In this document: piece by piece, positions 50,286 through 62,032 of the stretch
How the letters are laid out: each line of letters begins with the position of its first letter
How positions within the stretch are numbered: the first letter of the stretch is position 1
Assembly (NCBI GenBank): GCA_028554755.1
Contig: JAPTOF010000016.1
Coordinates: forward strand, 12,291,501-12,355,500
From: Cordia subcordata
Lineage: Eukaryota > Streptophyta > Magnoliopsida > Boraginales > Cordiaceae
Direction: 5' to 3'
DNA: 64,000 nucleotides
Program-made: the position numbers and the translations under genes
Notes under the pieces: model-generated
What the model saw: the letters and a program-made list of their open reading frames with translations, nothing else
Database searches by the model: none
What the model was told of the DNA's origin: nothing

Positions 50286-51166
50286 CAACAAACAACCCAT
50301 AAATCTGGTTCAGACCTCTTCACTTTGTATTCACGTTGTACCTTTATCGAGTACATCTAAACCATTCGAATCACGTCCTTCTTTGACGGGAAAATCATGC
50401 CTTTGGCCAATTCCTTCTCGGCCCAAAATATTTGCGTTTTGTGCTCATCCATACTATCCATATAATATTCTTGACTAACGGTATGAAGTAGAGCAGTATC
50501 ATGTACAGTGTGCACCAGTACGGCCCCGTCAGTAGACCCTGCACCAATTGATGGCCTTTCATGTTCCTCATTAACGTTCGCAATGTTTTCGTTACCATTG
50601 AAGACGTCATCATCATCGTACCAGGCGTCGTTCTCGTTCAGGGCTATGTCTTCATCTTCTTCGTCAGGTTCAGACATAAATGTGTCCATGTTCAAGTCCA
50701 CCATCACAATATGAGATGGCCCTGCTATGTCACTCCCAATAGCGTCATGTAATGGTTCGGCATTCAAGTCGGGAACAGGGCAACCACGTTGGAAATCATT
50801 GCTTCGTTGCGGGATGTACACGTCGTCTGCCTTTACTTCGACAATAACATGAGCATTATTCATGTTATTATCATTACATGCTATTCGAAACACGTCCATC
50901 AAATCATCATCGTTGCTGATTGCCGCCTCGCTAAAATATGGATATTGTAACTGCACGACCCCTGATTGGAATCGATGCGATAGCTCCACCCTATCGATGC
51001 CATAACGCAAATTAAGCTTCTCATAGACACTATAAACAAATTCATTATATCATGTTTCATGTGTTATTTTGACCTTACGAACAGGCCTCGTAGTTTTATA
51101 TTCGATACTGTACGGGCCATTAATTTTTTCTCCGCCATAATATAAAAGAACAGAGATTGTATTCAT
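50285..51166 (-). pseudogene. MuDR-type Mutator transposase, N-terminal remnant
   Basis: Read on the minus strand from the Met at 51166 (MNTISVLLYYGGEKING), through VYEKLNLRYGIDRVELSHRF, an acidic linker (DEEDEDIALNENDAWYDDDD), and FPSKKDVIRMV-stop-MYSIKVQREYKVKRSEPDLW. This is the N-terminal and zinc/DNA-binding part of plant MuDR-like transposases. Two in-frame stops interrupt it: TGA at 51052 and TAG at 50359, each one transition from a sense codon (CGA and CAG). After CCV near 50285 similarity ends at GTAAAT, which could be a splice donor or a break. The catalytic part is absent. Confidence 0.75.
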
Positions 51167-51366
51167 ATTTTTCTTACTAACTAAAATATTATATGGATAG
51201 TACACAAGAATGTATGTGTGGAAAATAATTGGAAAGATTTTTGGCGATTCAAAAATCAAGGATACTAGGCGGAGTGTGGAAGAGAATAAGAAACTATGTA
51301 CTTTAGTGTTGGGGCGTTCGGGGATGGAAGAGTGGGGGTTAAATAGGGGTTCAAACCATAAAGAAA

Positions 51367-51741
51367 CGGTATGTGAATTACCGGTCAAGGGGAATAATGG
51401 CACAAAGAACGGTAAGTGACTTACCGATCAAAGCTAATAACGGTAAGTCACTTACCGTTCTTGGGAAATTGTAGCGGTAGGTGACCTACCGTTTATTCCC
51501 TAATAACGGTAGGTCACCTACCGTTCTTGCTGACACGCTGGCACTTCTCAATATATTCTCTGACAGTTGGAAGAACGGTAAGTCACCTACCGTTTCGGTA
51601 GGTGACTTACCGAAAAATTGCAGCGGTAGGTGACCTACCGTTTATTCCCTAATAACGGTAGGTCACCTACCGTTCTTGCTGACACGCTGGCATTTCTCGA
51701 TATATTATCTGACAGCTGGAAGTACGGTAAGTCACCTACCG
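51367..51741. repeat. Cluster of ten 17-bp palindromes upstream of the Mutator remnant
   Basis: Core CGGTAGGTSACCTACCG or CGGTAAGTSACTTACCG. Perfect copies at 51410, 51441, 51475, 51507, 51624 and 51656; copies with one arm mismatch at 51576, 51596 and 51725; a degenerate copy at 51367. The triplets 51475/51507/51576 and 51624/51656/51725 have identical spacing, showing a 149-bp tandem duplication with the shared spacer TTGCTGACACGCTGGCA. The cluster lies 200-575 bases upstream of the transposase start. It may be transposase-binding subterminal repeats or a promoter array; both are inference. Confidence 0.9.
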
Positions 51742-52870
51742 AAAAGGATATTTTTGAAATCTATTTTAAAATAAGGGTATTTTTGTAACAATTTAAAAAA
51801 AAAAGGATAAAAATAAAAATTTGCCTCTCCCTCCCTCTCTCTCCCTATCTTTCTCTCTCTTTCTAAATTCTCTTTCAGAATTTTTATTAGCTCTATATTA
51901 TTTTTGTTACTTCGTACCAAACTTATTTAAGATAAATTTTTTTGTTTAGCTAATTCAAGTTTTAAGTCAAGTTACTTTAGTTAACTGTAATTTACAAACT
52001 GACACTACCCTTCTTTAATTCTTTTATTTTGCTATATAATTAGCCTATTTTTCTATTTATTTCTTATTAATTTATTTTATTACCCTTGTCTAATTATGTA
52101 TTTAATTTTGTTATTTGCTTATTTTTTATTTCATAATTGAATTGATTTCCTTATGACATTTTTTTCCCAAAGACACCTTGAACCTCAACCTGTAAATTTA
52201 TAATTTAAAATGTTCCAACATCCATTAATAAACCTAATTCTCAAGGAGAAAATTTCTAAAATGAAAAAGTCCTAGTGATTCAACAAGATGCAAAAAATGT
52301 GGTGCAATATATAACCTTTTTCTTTTTCTTTTTAAAAGAAAGTGGCTGTAGCACTTTTTTGATTCTTGCTTGTAACTAATATTTTTGATGAAGAAATGAA
52401 ATGATTCTACTTGCTCAGCCAAAAAAAAAAAAAAAGGCTACAGAACTGGTATTTCACATAACATATCAAATAATCATTCTTATTCAAAATTATTTTAACA
52501 ATATTGATGAATTTTTCTCATTTGACATTTCACTTATTACTTTGTAATACTTTGTGTTCAAATTAATTTGAATAAAAATGAAGTTTTTGTGATTTGAATT
52601 TCTTAGCTTATAATATTTTCTTATTTAACATAGTTTCATTAAATTAATGAGATTTTTCCTTTTCATTATTTAAAAAGATAAAAGGAACACGTTTCTTAAA
52701 TTAAATCAAATTTGTTTTTTGTTTTACCATTTCTATTTACATATTATATTCAATTACTCGAACTCCATCATTAAAAAAAAACATGAAAATTAACTTCAAA
52801 TTTCAAATACACATAAAAAATTTCATTTTGGATATATTTTAACTTTATTGTTTGACTTAATCAACAAATA
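51742..52870. other. AT-rich intergenic between Mutator remnant and TOL gene
   Basis: CT-rich run at about 51820-51870, several poly-A/T runs, and no recognised gene. Confidence 0.5.
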
Positions 52871-52874
52871 GACG

Positions 52875-52911
52875 CACGTGTACATAACATAGCGACAGAT
52901 AGGTATAAATA
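52875..52911 (+). promoter_or_regulatory. TOL promoter: G-box and TATA box
   Basis: CACGTG (G-box) at 52875 and TATAAATA at 52904, about 130 bases before the start codon at 53038. The spacing fits a plant core promoter with a 5' UTR of roughly 100 bases. Confidence 0.6.
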
Positions 52912-53037
52912 CTTGGGGAAAGCGAATAAGAGAACAGTCATCTAGCCGGCGATGTTCAATTTTCCGGTGGAAAGTGGCCGACAAGAATTAGCTCTCGGCG
53001 AGCGGTGCTCTGGGGTTGAATAAATTGATACCAAAAG

Positions 53038-56000
53038 ATGGTGAATCCAATGGTGGAGCGGGCCACGAGCAGCGTGCTTGTTGGGCCGGATTGGGCCTTG
53101 AATATCGAGATCTGCGATGTTTGCAATCAGGATCCTATGTATGCTTCAAAAAATTATTTACCGTTTAATTTTCCAATTCTTTAATAATCTGTTGTTTCTG
53201 TAATTATTGGAAAAAGTATATATGTTTATTTCAACAGAGCCTATAATTTGTAATTTTAGGCAGTTTGATTTCCAAGATTAATAAAATTTCCTTTTAGTTT
53301 TTGGTTTTCGTGACATAGTTTCTCCAGCCTGAAAAGCAGTATTGATTCCGATTATGAAGGGAAGTTTATGCTGTCATCTTAAATTATTATTCGCTGTAAT
53401 CTGAAATTTTTAGTAAATAATGTTGTATGACTCGTTGGTAGAAGTTGGTAGATTGAGCATCCTGTGATGAACGTGCAATGGATAATTCTGAAGCAATATC
53501 GTAGTAGAAGAAGTATGCAGTTAGATTGATGCTTTGAAGGTTGTGAAAGTTTTTTCTCCAAAGAAATGTTGAGGGTACTTGGAGCTATCGATCATAGAAC
53601 AGACGTTGATTACTTTTGGTAATTAGTGGAAGTATTGAAGAATGGTACTTAGGAGTTCGGGCTATAGTTGGAACAGATATTGATTAAGAATTAGTGGAAG
53701 TATAGAAAATGAATACAATGTACATTTACAAGGCTAAACGAAATCCACTTGGACGCATAATAAGATGGAATTCTTCTAACTTATTGGAAGAACCTTTGTG
53801 CGCTGGAATTGAATGATTGGATAGTGGCTTGCTTTTTGTAGAGCAGAATATTTGAGTGAGGAATCATTATTTTAGTATGTTAATAGTATGCATATTATTT
53901 TGTGACTGACACTGAGGTGTTTGGGAAGAATGCCGAGCCCATTCAAGTTTTCCATTTAAATTATGATTTATGGACTAATTGCTTTCCGAATCATGCGAGT
54001 ATCAGTAGAATTGGTCTTATTTATATCGGATATAGTTTGGGAGCAAACTGTTTCTGAAATAGCTAGTAATGCAATTTCAAACATGGGTCTCGTTCTTGTT
54101 TCTGATGCAGCTACATGATTGGCTAGTGCAGAAACTAATTGGTTTTAAACTAGATATTGGTAAAAGTATTCAAAAATTTGTTGGGCAAAGAAAGAATTGG
54201 TAAATTAAATATGGTGTGCTATTTGGAAGGAATGGATGAAAGTAGATAGGAACATACAAGAGTCTCAATTCAAAAAGAGTTAATTTCTATGAGCTTGAAG
54301 GTCTACAAAGTACATAATAAAATATTCTGTTGCAGCGACGTGAATTCAGGGTTACTATTTCAGAAGGAATACAAAAATAGGAATAGGAACTAAGAAGGAA
54401 TAGGGGAAGGATGGGGGAAGGAGGGGGAATATAGGTATATGGTACCTAGGACCGTAAATTATATGAGAGGAAGAAGAAAAATGATGTAGAAGACAAATGA
54501 AACATTATTAAGGAGGAGAGGAAAGATAATAGAGAAAAGGCTTTTTGAATGGAGAGAAAAGTTCTTGCAAAATCTCTAATATGATGCTTTTGTCCAATTT
54601 TCATTGCTCAGGACTTCTTGACCTTTTTGTTTTTGCATATATCTAGTACTGTAGCAAATATGAGGTGCCATTGGGGTACGTGTCAAGGATGGAAGATACC
54701 TTGCTATCTCCTTCCATATGGGCAGAAGTCATGGATTTAGGGTTTCAATTTGTGGAAAGTTGAAGCTCTGGTACCAAGTTGAAAAGTAATGAAATGTTTC
54801 TGTTGATTTCATTGTTAGCATCAGCCCATCTTCATAGTGTCACTACATCTTTATTTTCTCATTCAAGAGTGGTATTAATGCAAACGTCCTTGTGCTAGTT
54901 GGTAAAGGATTGAGTTGGGAAAAAGATTTGAAATCGGAAGAATACTTGAAAAAGACAACTTTAGATACTTAGGTTTTATGGTCAACAAGATGGAGAGACT
55001 AATGTCGATGCATTCAAAAAATGTGGGCATGACGGACAAAGTGGAGAATTTTATTTGGATTCTTGTGTAATCAGAAAATAACCTTAAGCTAAAAAGGAAG
55101 TAGTATAAGATGTCATAACTCCATCGACGTATGGTTCGAAGTGTTCAGTGGTAGAGTATCAACACATTCAAAAGATGTCATTGACTAAGATAAGAAAGTT
55201 GAGATCAGGTAATATGAGAAAAGTGGGGATGGCCCGATTGAGATAGTTTGAGATGAGGCAGAATTGCGGAGATAGTATGGACATGTTAAGAGGTGACCTA
55301 CAGAGGCATGTGTTTGAAGGTTGAAAGGTAAGGAGGTAGTACAACATGCAAGGGGAAAAAGACTTAGATGAGTTGGATGGACACGCTTAAATAAGATACC
55401 TCTTGTTGTGGAGCTTACAGTAGACACAATGTTAATAGATCCAAATACCCAACCCCACCTAGTGGGATAAGGCTTTGGTTAGGTTTGGTTTGTAATTTTT
55501 TTCCCCTCAATAGCATATTCTTTGATTTGTGCATATTGATGTCTGTGTTTTATACTTTTTGCTATTAGCTTGGTGTGAGATGTATTTCTTCACAGCTATG
55601 ACTGAATAATTATTATTTGAATCTTGTGTTGTTGGCCAGGCAAGTAAAGGATGTAGTTAAAGGCATAAAAAAGCGTCTTGGTAATAAGAATCCAAAAGTA
55701 CAACTTCTGGCCTTGACGGTAAGCATTAGATACTTTTCCCCTTTTTTCCCTTTGTTGTGTGTCTATGTTGGACCATGTTGCATTTTCTTGTTGTGGACTT
55801 CCATCCACTTGGCACCTCCTCTGCCCATAGAAAAAAGAAAAGGAAGAGGAATTTTGAAAGCCTTTATCTCTTTTGCTCTGCCCATATTTTGCACTGCTGT
55901 CAGTGCATAATGCCGTTGCTTTTTGGTTAAATATTTGACTCCTATATTACCTGGTACACGGAAACCTCATGGTTTGCAGAATGGGAATGTTTTGCAATTT

Positions 56001-58565
56001 ACTACACAGAATATGGAATTAAGGGTATGCTCTTTTAGGTTACTCTAGGACTTGTTTGGATTGACTTCTTATAAAAGTTTTTTTCCCCCTCTCTAAAACT
56101 TTTGAAAAAAGTGCTTTTCTTGAGAAGACAAAATTTCTGCCTTCTAGAAAAAGCTGAAATTGAGCTTCTTTCAGAGTTTAAGCTTTTTTTTTTTTTTGAA
56201 TTTAATCCAAATACTTGTTGAAAAAAAAAAAATTTTTTTAAGGAAAAAAAGGTGCTTTTTCATTAAAGAAGGCCATCCAAACAGGCCCTGAAACAATATG
56301 AGAAAGAGTTAATGCACTCATGATTCTCCTTGAATAAATGATGGATTTCAGCTGCAATTATGATAAATGTTGTGACTTGGAATCATAGTTAGTAAAACTT
56401 TTGTTGGATTGAGCCAGTTTTGTGAAACAGTTTAGACTGTTGATGTACTGCATTGTGAATCTAATGTATGAATTTGGAAGGGTCAGAGGTCCCTGGTAAC
56501 AACGGTTGACTCTTACTGCTTTAGGTTCCTTTGATTCATGTTGTGTTCTTCTACCATTTACGAGTGTTTAAAAGTCTTCTTCTTGGTTGTACCTGTGAAG
56601 CATATAGAATTAAGTTCATGTACTCTTATCATGTTACTCTTTTTAATCATATTTCCGATTACTTAATTGTTCATGACTGGTAAAGCTACCTCTGTCATCG
56701 CCTTGCATTTGACAAATATGGATGGCTGACACTGATCTTCTTAAAAGATGGATTATAAACTATTGGAAGAGATTTATGGGAGCACTAAAACTACAGAGAA
56801 TACATACAGATCATCCTTCTAACTAGACTGAATAAATAGACCTATGCTTATTGTTTTCCAGCTGTTGGAATGAAAGAAAATATTTGGTTTTTCCCTATGC
56901 TGTTCTTAACTTTTTAGTTTGCTTGATACTTCAAGATTTTATGGCTTTTTCTTTTCTTATGTGCACAATGTTCACATTATATTTATGATAATTTTGCAAT
57001 CCAGAACTTTTTCTTATTGGAGTTATCAGAAAATTCAGTAAGGATACTTGAGAGTAAGGTATGCTTAGACTAAGAAACAGAAAAATTGTGTATAAACAAG
57101 AAGTAAGCATGTGAGGTAATAAAATTTTATGTTGAAGAGGATTTACTAGAGATTAGGAGTATATGTTACTCGAATTTGGGCACAGTTGTTGGGCACAGAC
57201 ACTAATCCAAGTGCCAGAGCCAGAAATTCCCAAAATTTAGGAATCTGAGGCTCAATTAATACTTGTCTCGACTTTGGACTTGAATGAGGATATCTCATCC
57301 CTCTATAACCTTAATTGTCGTAATTAAAACTCATATGATGAAGAAGAGAGAGGGAAACAAAATACAAGAATGTGAAAAAGAAGAGGGAGGATAAGGAGAA
57401 AAAAGGGGTTCATGTGTCGAGCCCTGAATACGCTGTTGAATATGTGTTTGGGAGTCCAAGTGTCGGATTGTCTTCTGTGCCCCAATTGAAGACACCAAGT
57501 AACATAGTTAGGAATACTTGAAGACTATTTATTGGTTTTCTCACAACCTACATAGTTAGGAATACTTGAAGACTATTTATTGGTTTTCTCACAACTTCAA
57601 ATGTGAAACTTCTCTATGTTGACGTTATCTTACAACTTATAACTCATACACTATATAGTATATACTTCTGAATGGCTTCAAAAGTAGCAACCGCAGATCT
57701 GCATCAGACTGACTTGAGTTTCTCTGTTATGCTCCAGTTACTGGAGACAATCATCAAGAATTGTGGGGACATTGTCCATATGCACGTTGCTGAGAAAGAT
57801 TTGCTTCATGAGATGGTGAAAATCGCAAAAAAGAAAGTAATTATTCGCATGCACTAGGTCCCATTTGTTTTATACTCTCTTGTCTCTATATTGAATGTCT
57901 TGCTTTCTAATTTACATGCTCCAAAGCAATTCCCACTTTCCTGAACTAGAATACTTTAAGATATAAAAACAACTCTGGGACCAATTTATGTTTAGAAATT
58001 TAAAGAACTTATTAAACTCCTTACTTTGCGCTCCTCTTCTAATTAAAAATCACCATTGGATTCTCTTGCTTAAACATTATCTCCACCTAAGACATTATTT
58101 TTTCAGAGGAATATTTATTTTTTGATAGGCAATGGTACTAACATATCATTTTGCAATTATAGCATGACTTTCATGTGAGACAGAAAATTTTGATTCTAAT
58201 AGACACCTGGCAAGAGGCTTTTGGAGGACCACGGGCAAGATATCCACAGTATTTTGCAGCATACCAGCAATTATTGGTAAGTTATGGAAGATTTTCTTTT
58301 GCTATTCTTTTTGTCTAAAGCATCCATTAGAATGTAGTTTTACCATTATTTGCATGATGCCCATTTCCTTTATATTCTCTGACTGATACTTTGTAATATT
58401 TTAGCGATCTGGAGCAGTATTTCCTCAGAGAACTGAGAGTTCATCACCCATCTTCACACCGCCACAAACACATCCTCTGTCTTCATACCAACAAAGCCTT
58501 AGTAATCCAGAATCAAGACAGGATAGTGCCGAGTCTTCTGCTGATGCCGAATTCCCTACTCTAAG
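53038..58565 (+). CDS. TOL: TOM1-LIKE (TOL) VHS-domain protein, 5' part of gene
   Basis: Five exons join in phase: 53038-53138, 55640-55718, 57738-57836, 58163-58276 and 58405-58565, encoding 184 codons plus two bases. Visible segments: [78 protein letters not shown], then a Ser/Pro/Gln-rich linker ending AEFPTL. This is the N-terminal VHS domain of plant TOM1-like proteins. TOL proteins bind ubiquitinated membrane cargo and hand it to ESCRT, in place of the ESCRT-0 found in animals. The expected GAT domain and tail are not found before the right edge, so intron 5 exceeds 5.4 kb or the gene is truncated. Where relatives usually read DPGQAKD, this gene reads DPMQVKD across the exon 1/2 junction. 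No internal stop. Confidence 0.9.
54890..55500 (+). mobile_element. 5'-truncated RTE-type LINE tail in TOL intron 1
   Basis: Broken reading frames resemble the C-terminal end of plant LINE reverse transcriptases ([11 protein letters not shown] near 54956; [12 protein letters not shown] near 55160; a degenerate RRPTDA-type region near 55290). The tail CCACCTAGTGGGATAAGGCTTTGG at about 55465 is typical of plant RTE 3' ends. Same orientation as TOL. Confidence 0.6.
56045..56290. mobile_element. Small TIR element in TOL intron 2
   Basis: Left end GGACTTGTTTGGATTGACTT and right end, reverse-complemented, GGGCCTGTTTGGATGGCCTT are inverted repeats extending about 25 bp. Interior of poly-T, poly-A and AAGTGCTTTT runs. 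Non-coding, about 245 bp. No target duplication found. Confidence 0.6.
57503..57595. repeat. 48-bp tandem duplication in TOL intron 2
   Basis: CATAGTTAGGAATACTTGAA and the following bases through CTCACAAC occur twice, starting at 57503 and 57551, virtually identical. Recent duplication in an intron. Confidence 0.9.
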
Positions 58566-60499
58566 GTATACCTTTGAGTGTGTCCATTTTCCCAGAGAGT
58601 GCACAGACAGACTGTGACCTCTTATCTCATTATTATTATTATTATTTTTATTGTTTTTCATATTGCTTTTGGTAATATGCTGTTTTAATTTTGTAATTGT
58701 CAACCACATTTTCATTGACTTTAATCCCTTAGATGTATATGTTAAGATGAAAATATTCGGACGAGAAATATCACATGGAGGCAGCATCTAACAAGTTCAA
58801 TTGTGTGCCTATCTATGTTTTGTGTTATATTCTAATCTGTCCTGGGTCATTGATCTAAGTTCACTTAGGATATGACACGTTGGGAGCATGTTTATTGAAC
58901 TTAAAGAATTACATTATTCCATCTTTTGTTACCTGTAATTGTTGTTGTGAGGGGACACTTTTTGGTGCACTTTCCATTTTCCTTAGTCCATTTGAAGTCT
59001 TCACCAGTCCACTCGGTGTCCTGATGTCCTTCAATTGACAAAACTTGCAGTACCTATTTCAGGTTCTGGACTTGCATTTAAGGATTGGGTATCTGTGATG
59101 CTGTTGATTATGTCACTAGCATTGATACTGTCCTAGAATCTAGACCATCTAGAGTTATTAAAGTATGTGACTGTTTGGTTCAAAATAAATAAGGTTAGGA
59201 GTGGCCATCTTTCTTCTTTTCCTTGCTAATTTAGTAAGTTTTTTTTTAACGCAAAAGGTCAAACTACTAAAACATCACATCTAGCCCACAAAAGATATGT
59301 CTACTATCTCAATGGCTAGAAAAGATGGAAAGTTGAGATAAAGGGCAAAGCCCGTACAGGAGAAAGTCAACTATAGACTAAGTACAAAGCAACAACAAAG
59401 AATGCAAGGAAACAACTTTTTGGAATGTGGGGGTGAAGCAAGCAAGCCCACAGAGGAATCTCCCTTGCCTTAACCAATGTTCATCAAGTCTCGAGCCAAA
59501 CGTAGTGAAGCTTATGCAAAATCATAAGGGGAGATCCACCTTCAGCCAAATTGTTCTTCTAACTCCATCCACTTGATCTTGCAAAATATCATTATTGACC
59601 GCCATCAAATCCTCTTTATTTGCACTAGAAGATGACATTTCTTCGAAATTAAAAAATTGCAATATGATTGCCATGATTGGAGCCATTAGGAGTTGAGCGT
59701 TTAGATGGCTGAACCACTTTTGGACCTTGGACAACATTTGGAGCTAGAAACACTTCAATTTGGAGTTTGAGCCATACTTGAATACCTCATCCAAAGTCTC
59801 CTAGTCTTTACGTTCTTTCATTTAGATTTGTGCTCATCCTTCTTCATTTCATTTCAGCTATATTTCTCAGGATCATTATAATGACGAACACTGGGGCATG
59901 AGGTTGAGAATTTTCTAACAACCTTGCAATGTTGACATATAAGAGGCTTCAAAACATATTCGATTCCGCTCTTGCCCACTCACCATTTCTCAGTCTCATA
60001 TGAGTGAATTCTGGAGTTCTTTAGATAGGTCCATTTCAACACATTGTTACAAAGCCCACACATTGTCTTGATTGGGTAAGTTTATCCATTTGTAATGAGG
60101 TCTCGATGGTGCTGGCAATGTAGCTTAAGCCTCTTTCTAAGCACGACATGTTTCGAAGGTTCAACGAAAGCAATACTTTTTCCTAATATTCAATAATTGT
60201 GCATTAGCATCCCATCTTCTTGGCAAAAGTGGCCGGTGATTCACATGCCACAGTTGCTTCATGACTTAGATCACAAATTTCAACACTTTCAAACTTGAAT
60301 ATAGAAAGGCCATTTTTAGTTGATTTAATTTCAAAAATTCCCATACTTTTTCTAGTGAAAATCAACCATTTTCGTAATAAGGAAGAGAGGAGCTTATTTA
60401 TCTAAGATTCAACCAAAGGCAAAATTTCCAGTGAGCATCACCTTTGACAGAAATATTTTCCGGCGGTGCAGCTCCTACATACCATCTTTTCAATTGGCG
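58566..60499. other. Presumed TOL intron 5, first part
   Basis: Contains a short (TTA)n run near 58630. From about 59230 to 60470 there is degenerate sequence with scattered protein-like frames on the minus strand (for example near 59522-59737) that I do not recognise; probably transposon debris. No GAT-domain exon seen. Confidence 0.45.
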
Positions 60500-60560
60500 T
60501 TAGTAGTATTATTATAATTCTCCCTTATTGGAAATTAAGGACTTTTGTGTTATTACATAG
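60500..60560. repeat. Left arm of a 62-bp inverted repeat pair
   Basis: TTAGTAGTATTATTATAATT and following bases match, in reverse complement, 61742-61803 with about six differences. The first 25 bases are identical. See the right arm. Confidence 0.8.
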
Positions 60561-60600
60561 TAGTATAAATACAAGGCTAAGTACTACATAGTGGGTACGG

Positions 60601-61164
60601 TTAGTATTTGCCTGATTGAGACGACTCACAATATATATCTGTAATACTACCTAAACTAGGAATCATGTTCTTGAGGCTTGAAAGATTGGGATGATTGAGG
60701 CGACATATGAAATAATTATAGGGGTAGAGACAGTTGTAAAGCAGTAGAAGGATCATCATCAACGTAGTAAAGGCCACTAGATTCATGCCCCATGCCAATT
60801 TGCACGCATGTTTTCTCTAATTGTGAATAACCACAAAAGTAGATGTAAAGGAGTTGGAACAATTAGACGACTTAGTTAGCTTACTAATAGATGACAAATT
60901 GCAAGGGAAATTAGGAAGACACAACACTAAAAGAAGGGTTATAGAGGATGTGGAATACGAGGAACCAATACTAGACACAATAGTGGAAGAACCATTTGTA
61001 GGTGTGACAGGGGAAACTGATTTAGGGGGTTGAAGATGGGAAAGAAGAGAACGAATACCACCATTGTCTAAGATCCACTTACTAGCATCAAATGAGTGAC
61101 GAGAAAAGTTAAGGGTGTAGTGGTTTGGTTTGATTTGGTTTTCCCATATTTTAAACCAAATCAA
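60601..61164 (-). pseudogene. Copia fragment: protease and pre-integrase parts
   Basis: On the minus strand, SFDASKWILDNGGIRS with the following SISKLTKSSNCSNSF resembles the copia protease/core region (usual motif WILDSGA, here with the catalytic signature altered). Downstream, CRLNHPNLSSLKNMIPSL and CESSQSGKY near 60620-60720 resemble the integrase zinc-binding region. Frames are broken and both ends are missing. Confidence 0.6.
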
Positions 61165-61439
61165 AACTAATTGGTTTACATTTGAAACAAACCAATTGGT
61201 TTTTTCTATCTATAATAACCAAACCGAACCAACATACCTAAGTTGGCTTGGTTTGGTTTCCTTTTTAGTTTCTATAGAAAAGTTCTAAATTTTATAAAAA
61301 ATTTAGAAATGCGAAAAAAAAAAATAATTTCAAGGAAAAAACAATTAACCAATCGATCAAATCTGATTTACCATCCATATTAAATGTTTACCGTATATAA
61401 ACATAAAATAAGGGTAAATATAGTTTGTACAAGTTTAAC

Positions 61440-61741
61440 TATTATACACATAAAAGCTCTAGCACAGCAGCGATTTACCTATCTAAGGGGCAACCTTCCC
61501 TTGGTGTCTACACCCAATTCAGTTTGAGGGGGGCTGATAAGGATCTAGAAGAATAGTTAATGTAGTAATGAAATGTGTAATTGGAGCAAAGTTAGCTTGG
61601 TGCAATGTGTATTAGTTAGTGGAGCACTACCAGTTAGTTATCCAGCTGGCATAGTTTGTTAGCTGCTTGGATTACCGTAAATATCTGAGCATATATATGC
61701 ATTACTCACTTCATTAATGAGAAACACTTTCTCTCCTTTCC
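61440..61741 (+). mobile_element. Fragment of a copia 3' end with LTR start
   Basis: The polypurine-like TTTGAGGGGGGC is followed at 61536 by TGATAAGGATCTAG, which looks like the start of an LTR in plus orientation. The preceding bases read like the C-terminal tail of a copia polyprotein. The end of the LTR is unclear because the inverted-repeat arm follows. Confidence 0.45.
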
Positions 61742-61803
61742 CTACGTAATAACACCAAGGTCCTTAATTTTCCAATGTGGGAGAATTATAATAATACTAC
61801 TAA
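61742..61803. repeat. Right arm of the 62-bp inverted repeat pair
   Basis: Reverse complement of 60500-60560, about 90 percent identical. The pair encloses about 1.2 kb holding a minus-strand copia fragment and a plus-strand LTR-like piece. Confidence 0.8.
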
Positions 61804-62032
61804 CAGGCTTAAAGATATCTAATTTAAGAGAGTTTGAGAGCTTAACAACGTGGATTTCTTGCCAATTCAAATTTCTAGTCCAAGCTGCTGGTTGAGTTTG
61901 GGATTGAGTTGATGAACTTGGCTGCTGGTTTTTGCTTGCAGCAATGTGCCAATGAGATCTTCATAAGGAGTTTGCCGAGAAGATCTTTTAGCCTCAATTG
62001 AAATTTCAGCTTGGGAAATGATAAGGGAGATC
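61804..62032. other. Unassigned spacer before Copia-4
   Basis: No ORF recognised on the plus strand. On the minus strand a Gln/Ser-rich frame might be a copia gag remnant, but the similarity is too weak to call. Confidence 0.35.

Noticed and set aside
51367..51741. CRISPR-like array of palindromic repeats
   Set aside because: The genome is eukaryotic, spacings are irregular (20-69 bases between starts), spacers are themselves duplicated, and there are no cas genes.
57672..57857. 61-codon ORF as a separate small gene
   Set aside because: It is TOL exon 3 plus flanking intron sequence.
58425..58787. 120-codon minus-strand ORF
   Set aside because: Antisense shadow of TOL exon 5 and the following intron.
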